NCBI GenBank assembly: GCA_002844335.1
Contig: CP019154.1
Span: 1,240,001 to 1,304,000, forward strand
Origin: Haloarcula taiwanensis
GTDB taxonomy: Archaea; Halobacteriota; Halobacteria; Halobacteriales; Haloarculaceae
Reading direction: 5' to 3'
DNA: 64,000 bases
A program made the translations under genes and the position numbers. Positions within the stretch are counted from its first letter, which is position 1; each line of letters begins with the position of its first letter. Positions 61,601-64,000 of this stretch are shown in pieces. The notes below the pieces were generated by a model that worked only from the letters and a program-made list of their open reading frames with translations, was not told the DNA's origin and made no database searches.

Positions 61601-61954
61601 CTATACCGTGGAAGGCGAGTAGTCGCCGTTCCCGTTCAACGTCCCCGACTTGAGGGCGAGGTGATTGGTCGCCCGTCCAGAACCAGACTTGAGCCGATTC
61701 TGGACGTACCTGTGTGCGATGTTGCGTGCCGCGTTGTAGTCGCTGTGTAGCTCTTTGCCGCACTTCTGGCAGGCAAACTCGTCGCCGTCGCGGTTGTCCT
61801 CGTGCGTGAATCCACAGTCGGCGTGACTACACCGTTGACTGGTGTACGCCGGATGGACTGTCGTTGATGAGGGGCTCTCGCTTGATCCGTGGGTCCCTCT
61901 GGCTGCTGGCGTGGTTCTCAGTGGCCGGAAGGTTCTGATAAACAGAAACAACAA
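61601..61954 (-). pseudogene. tnpB: TnpB 3' remnant (IS200/IS605 family)
   Basis: The frame ends with a typical TnpB C-terminus. VHPAYTSQRCSHADCG and FACQKCGKELHSDYNAARNIAHR hold the zinc-ribbon cysteines and the final RuvC aspartate. The N-terminal four-fifths, including RuvC-I and II, are missing. Recognisable sequence begins only near 61855, and what precedes it (61860-61954) is unrelated. The remnant sits between korB and the iron-binding lipoprotein promoter. It cannot be active as a nuclease, but its end is intact. Confidence 0.82.
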
Positions 61955-61957
61955 TCT

Positions 61958-61985
61958 TTACATATTATTAGGCCAGCCTAAAAAT
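61958..61985 (+). promoter_or_regulatory. Promoter and DtxR-like box of the iron-binding lipoprotein
   Basis: TTTACATATTA (TATA-like, about 61958-61967) is followed by the perfect dyad TTAGGC-CA-GCCTAA at 61968-61981, 5 bp before ATG 61986. The sequence resembles the DtxR/IdeR consensus (TTAGGTTAGCCTAA). An iron-dependent repressor there would block the start site under iron sufficiency. Confidence 0.7.
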
Positions 61986-63176
61986 ATGGAATATGGTAGT
62001 CAGTCAACACGACGCCAGTTACTCGCAGGGACCGGTCTCACAGTCGGCGCGGCACTGGCCGGCTGTGCGTCGATGACCGAGTCAGACAACACGGAAAACT
62101 CAAATGAGTCGACTCGGACAGAACAGGCAGACAGCTACGAGGCCTGTATCGAGCCAGTAGGGTGTCAGACTTTCGAGTCGGTACCTGAGACCTACATCGT
62201 CAACAACGGCGAGTGGGCCGATATGGCCTTTGCGCTGGGTCAACGCGACGGGTTCCTGACGTCGACGAACATGATACCCGGATTCCTCTTCGAGCCGTTC
62301 GGGCTGGACGTACCGCCGCGCTCGGAGACGGAGTCGATGTCGGCGATTAGCTGGGACAAGGAGATCTTCTACGAACGCGAGCCCGATGTGATTTTGATGG
62401 ACCCTCACTACATGCATGGCACCGGCTGGGACGACTCATGGGACGAGTCAGATACCCGGGAAATCAGCGAAAACGTTGCTCCCTTCTTCGGGAACAACAT
62501 CCTGCGCCGACGCGATTTCCACGACTACAAGCTCTACTCGCTGTACGGGGCCTTCGAGCGGCTCGCTGAGTTGTTCCAGGAACGCGAGCGCTACGAGGCG
62601 ATGGCGTCTGTTCACGACGATCTTCAGAGGGAGATCCAATCGCGGCTCCCGTCGGATGGCAACCAGCCAACGATTGGTCTCGTCAACAGCGCCACTAATC
62701 CGAGCGAAGGGACGTTCTATCCGATGAATACGGATGCCGAAGGTATCGAAATGAAACCATACCAGGATCTCGGCATCGAAAGCTCGTTCACCCCTGAGCT
62801 GGTCGAGAATGGAACCATCGACTACGAACAGCTGCTTGAAGTCGACCCCGAGATCATCGTCGTCCACTGGGGAATCAAAACCACCGGCAACACTGATAGC
62901 TTCTCGCTGTCAGCGTTCCACAAGCAGTTCGTCGAGCCGATGGAGACCGATCCGGTCGGCAGCCAGCTGACAGCGGTTGAGGCGGGCAATATATACCCCG
63001 GTGCGTTCGGGTCACAGGGCCCACTGGTGAACCTGCTCCAGACTGAGATGGTCGCCCAGCAGCTCTATCCTGAGGAGTTTGGCGAGTTCGAACCCGAACG
63101 GTTTCCCGAGGTGGCCGACGACAAGCAACTGTTCGACCGGCAGCGGGTGAAAGACATCATTCAGGGACGCTTCTAA
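61986..63176 (+). CDS. Iron-siderophore-type ABC substrate-binding lipoprotein
   Basis: 396 residues from ATG 61986. Tat signal TRRQLLAG then lipobox LAGCAS at about residue 26, followed by a PF01497-type binding fold (PDVILMDPHYM, EVDPEIIVVHWG). Ferric-siderophore or B12 are usual ligands. Permease and ATPase genes are not downstream, so it acts with components encoded elsewhere. The DtxR-like operator adjacent to its start favours iron as the substrate. Confidence 0.84.
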   Translation: MEYGSQSTRRQLLAGTGLTVGAALAGCASMTESDNTENSNESTRTEQADSYEACIEPVGCQTFESVPETYIVNNGEWADMAFALGQRDGFLTSTNMIPGFLFEPFGLDVPPRSETESMSAISWDKEIFYEREPDVILMDPHYMHGTGWDDSWDESDTREISENVAPFFGNNILRRRDFHDYKLYSLYGAFERLAELFQERERYEAMASVHDDLQREIQSRLPSDGNQPTIGLVNSATNPSEGTFYPMNTDAEGIEMKPYQDLGIESSFTPELVENGTIDYEQLLEVDPEIIVVHWGIKTTGNTDSFSLSAFHKQFVEPMETDPVGSQLTAVEAGNIYPGAFGSQGPLVNLLQTEMVAQQLYPEEFGEFEPERFPEVADDKQLFDRQRVKDIIQGRF

Positions 63177-63183
63177 CTGACGC

Positions 63184-63261
63184 ATGTATCATCTCATGCA
63201 GTTCATCGAGGACCACTTAGCCGACGATGAAGCTGTTGGGCGAGAAGTGGCACAGGCCTAG
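63184..63261 (+). pseudogene. Short frame with in-frame TAG, possible relic
   Basis: ATG 63184 encodes 25 residues, MYHLMQFIEDHLADDEAVGR onward, to a TAG. The same frame continues to about 63420 with AEDLQERTLAERRS and further plausible residues. The pattern suggests a gene broken by a nonsense change, or a real short peptide. I do not recognise it. Confidence 0.3.
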
Positions 63262-63456
63262 GCGGAGGACCTACAAGAAAGGACGCTCGCGGAGAGACGT
63301 TCGTCAGCTTCACGCAACATTGCTATCTCGTTCGCAAACCGGAGTCACGGTAGGTCAGCGATATATGGGAGCCGATGCGCCGGATATCATGCCCTTCTGT
63401 CACACACACAATAGAATCGGGTTCGGACCCATATGTCGGTATCTCTAACGGAAGGT

Positions 63457-64000
63457 ATGCACGTCTTCTGGCATCAGCGGGATCTCCGGATACCGGACAA
63501 CCGCGGGTTGACTGCCGCTGCCGCAGACGACGAGGTACTGCCGGTGTACGTTCTCGATACGGACCTGCTGTCGAAGGTCGGGAAGCGGCAGCGAGCATTC
63601 CTGCTGGCCGGTGTCAGAGCGCTGAAAGCGGCGTATCGGGACCGCGACGGTGACCTGCTCGTCAGGAAGGGGGCCGCTGCCGATGTGCTCTCAACCGTCG
63701 TCGAGGAGTACGACGCCGACCGGGTGTACTACAACGACCACTACCGGCCGGCGCGCCGGAACCGACAGCGCCGTGTCGATGAGGCCGTGCCGACGAAGTC
63801 CCTGACCGACCTCGTCCTCGTCGATCCGGCCGGGCTCGACAGCCGGTACGAGAACCACAGCCGCTTCTACGACGACTGGCAGGCCCACCACAAGCTCCCG
63901 CCGGTCGACCCGCCCGAAGCGGACTCGCTTGCCGATGTGTCGGACCCGACGACGGCTCCGAGCATCGAGTCGGATATGGACCTGCCAACCCCCGGCTACG
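63457..64000 (+). CDS. phr: Deoxyribodipyrimidine photolyase (3' partial)
   Basis: The first 181 codons of a photolyase/cryptochrome, beginning MHVFWHQRDLRIPDNRGL, the family's N-terminal motif, with antenna-domain sequence DEVLPVYVLDTDLL and YYNDHYRPARRNRQRRVDEA. FAD-binding part lies beyond the window. ATG 63457 follows a GGAAGG Shine-Dalgarno-like sequence, unusual here. It repairs UV-induced pyrimidine dimers with light; CPD type likely. Confidence 0.88.
   Translation, partial: MHVFWHQRDLRIPDNRGLTAAAADDEVLPVYVLDTDLLSKVGKRQRAFLLAGVRALKAAYRDRDGDLLVRKGAAADVLSTVVEEYDADRVYYNDHYRPARRNRQRRVDEAVPTKSLTDLVLVDPAGLDSRYENHSRFYDDWQAHHKLPPVDPPEADSLADVSDPTTAPSIESDMDLPTPGY

Overview
The window reads as the chromosome of an extremely halophilic archaeon. 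GC content is high, the proteins are strongly acidic (Asp/Glu-rich), and many genes have a TATA-like box 24-35 bp upstream of the start with little or no leader. The information-processing genes are archaeal (TBP, Spt5, SecE, GEK1-type D-aminoacyl-tRNA deacylase). A complete methylaspartate-cycle gene set (mct, mamA, mamB, mal, mch, mcl), together with a BasB/BasT-like chemotaxis pair, points to Haloarcula or a close relative. The genus is inferred, not proven. I found no rRNA, tRNA or CRISPR array.

Layout. Positions 1-9.4 kb hold a 5'-truncated SDR, an AMP-forming acyl-CoA synthetase, an MFS transporter, a 37-residue zinc-ribbon protein, a PAPS-reductase-like protein, a SpoIIM-like membrane protein, a 2Fe-2S ferredoxin and a geranylgeranyl reductase. 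From 9.4 to 20.3 kb come a lone type IV pilin, an M20 amidohydrolase, a uS10 paralogue, a Nudix hydrolase, a MacB/LolCDE-type ABC transporter divergent from a LolA-like lipoprotein-sorting homologue, and a tight DUF5788-PolX-Mut7-C operon. From 20.3 to 24.1 kb is the least ordinary part: a 694-residue CHAT (caspase-like) protein whose 3' end turns AT-rich, a convergent 43-residue peptide gene with a signal-peptide-like sequence, a 400-bp AT-rich gene-free stretch and a REC-PAS protein. From 24.2 to 32.1 kb are an AN1/rhomboid protease overlapping endonuclease V, an SDR, a Get3/ArsA ATPase, a small zinc protein, an XPD-like helicase, TBP and a TRAM protein. The methylaspartate-cycle cluster fills 32.2-38.7 kb.

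From 38.7 to 43.1 kb are an aminotransferase, small membrane proteins, CinA, a DUF457-type membrane hydrolase, a PHP protein, a zinc protein, Spt5 and SecE. A BasB-like lipoprotein and its chemotaxis transducer (43.2-46.9 kb) sit between secE and ftsZ. Then follow dtdA and a Na/Ca antiporter (48.3-51.1 kb), aroE, a helix-hairpin-helix protein, a pabB-pabA-pabC-like operon (52.7-55.8 kb), a Rieske protein, an HTH/zinc-ribbon regulator, a double UspA protein, an FNR-like reductase and korAB (58.5-61.1 kb). The right end holds a decayed IS200/IS605 tnpB 3' end with its terminal hairpin, an iron-siderophore-type lipoprotein behind a DtxR-like palindrome, and the start of a photolyase gene that runs out of the window.

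How genes work together. The mam operon and the divergent mct encode the anaplerotic methylaspartate cycle, which converts acetyl-CoA to C4 acids through glutamate and mesaconate. KorAB supplies succinyl-CoA from 2-oxoglutarate, and the CoA ligase and SDR near the left end would feed acyl units in. The pab operon, aroE and KorAB tie central carbon to folate and aromatics. Strongest leads for new biology are the CHAT gene with its convergent peptide gene, the LolA/LolCDE-like pair in a single-membrane archaeon, and the tnpB relic that may keep a functional omega-RNA-like 3' end.
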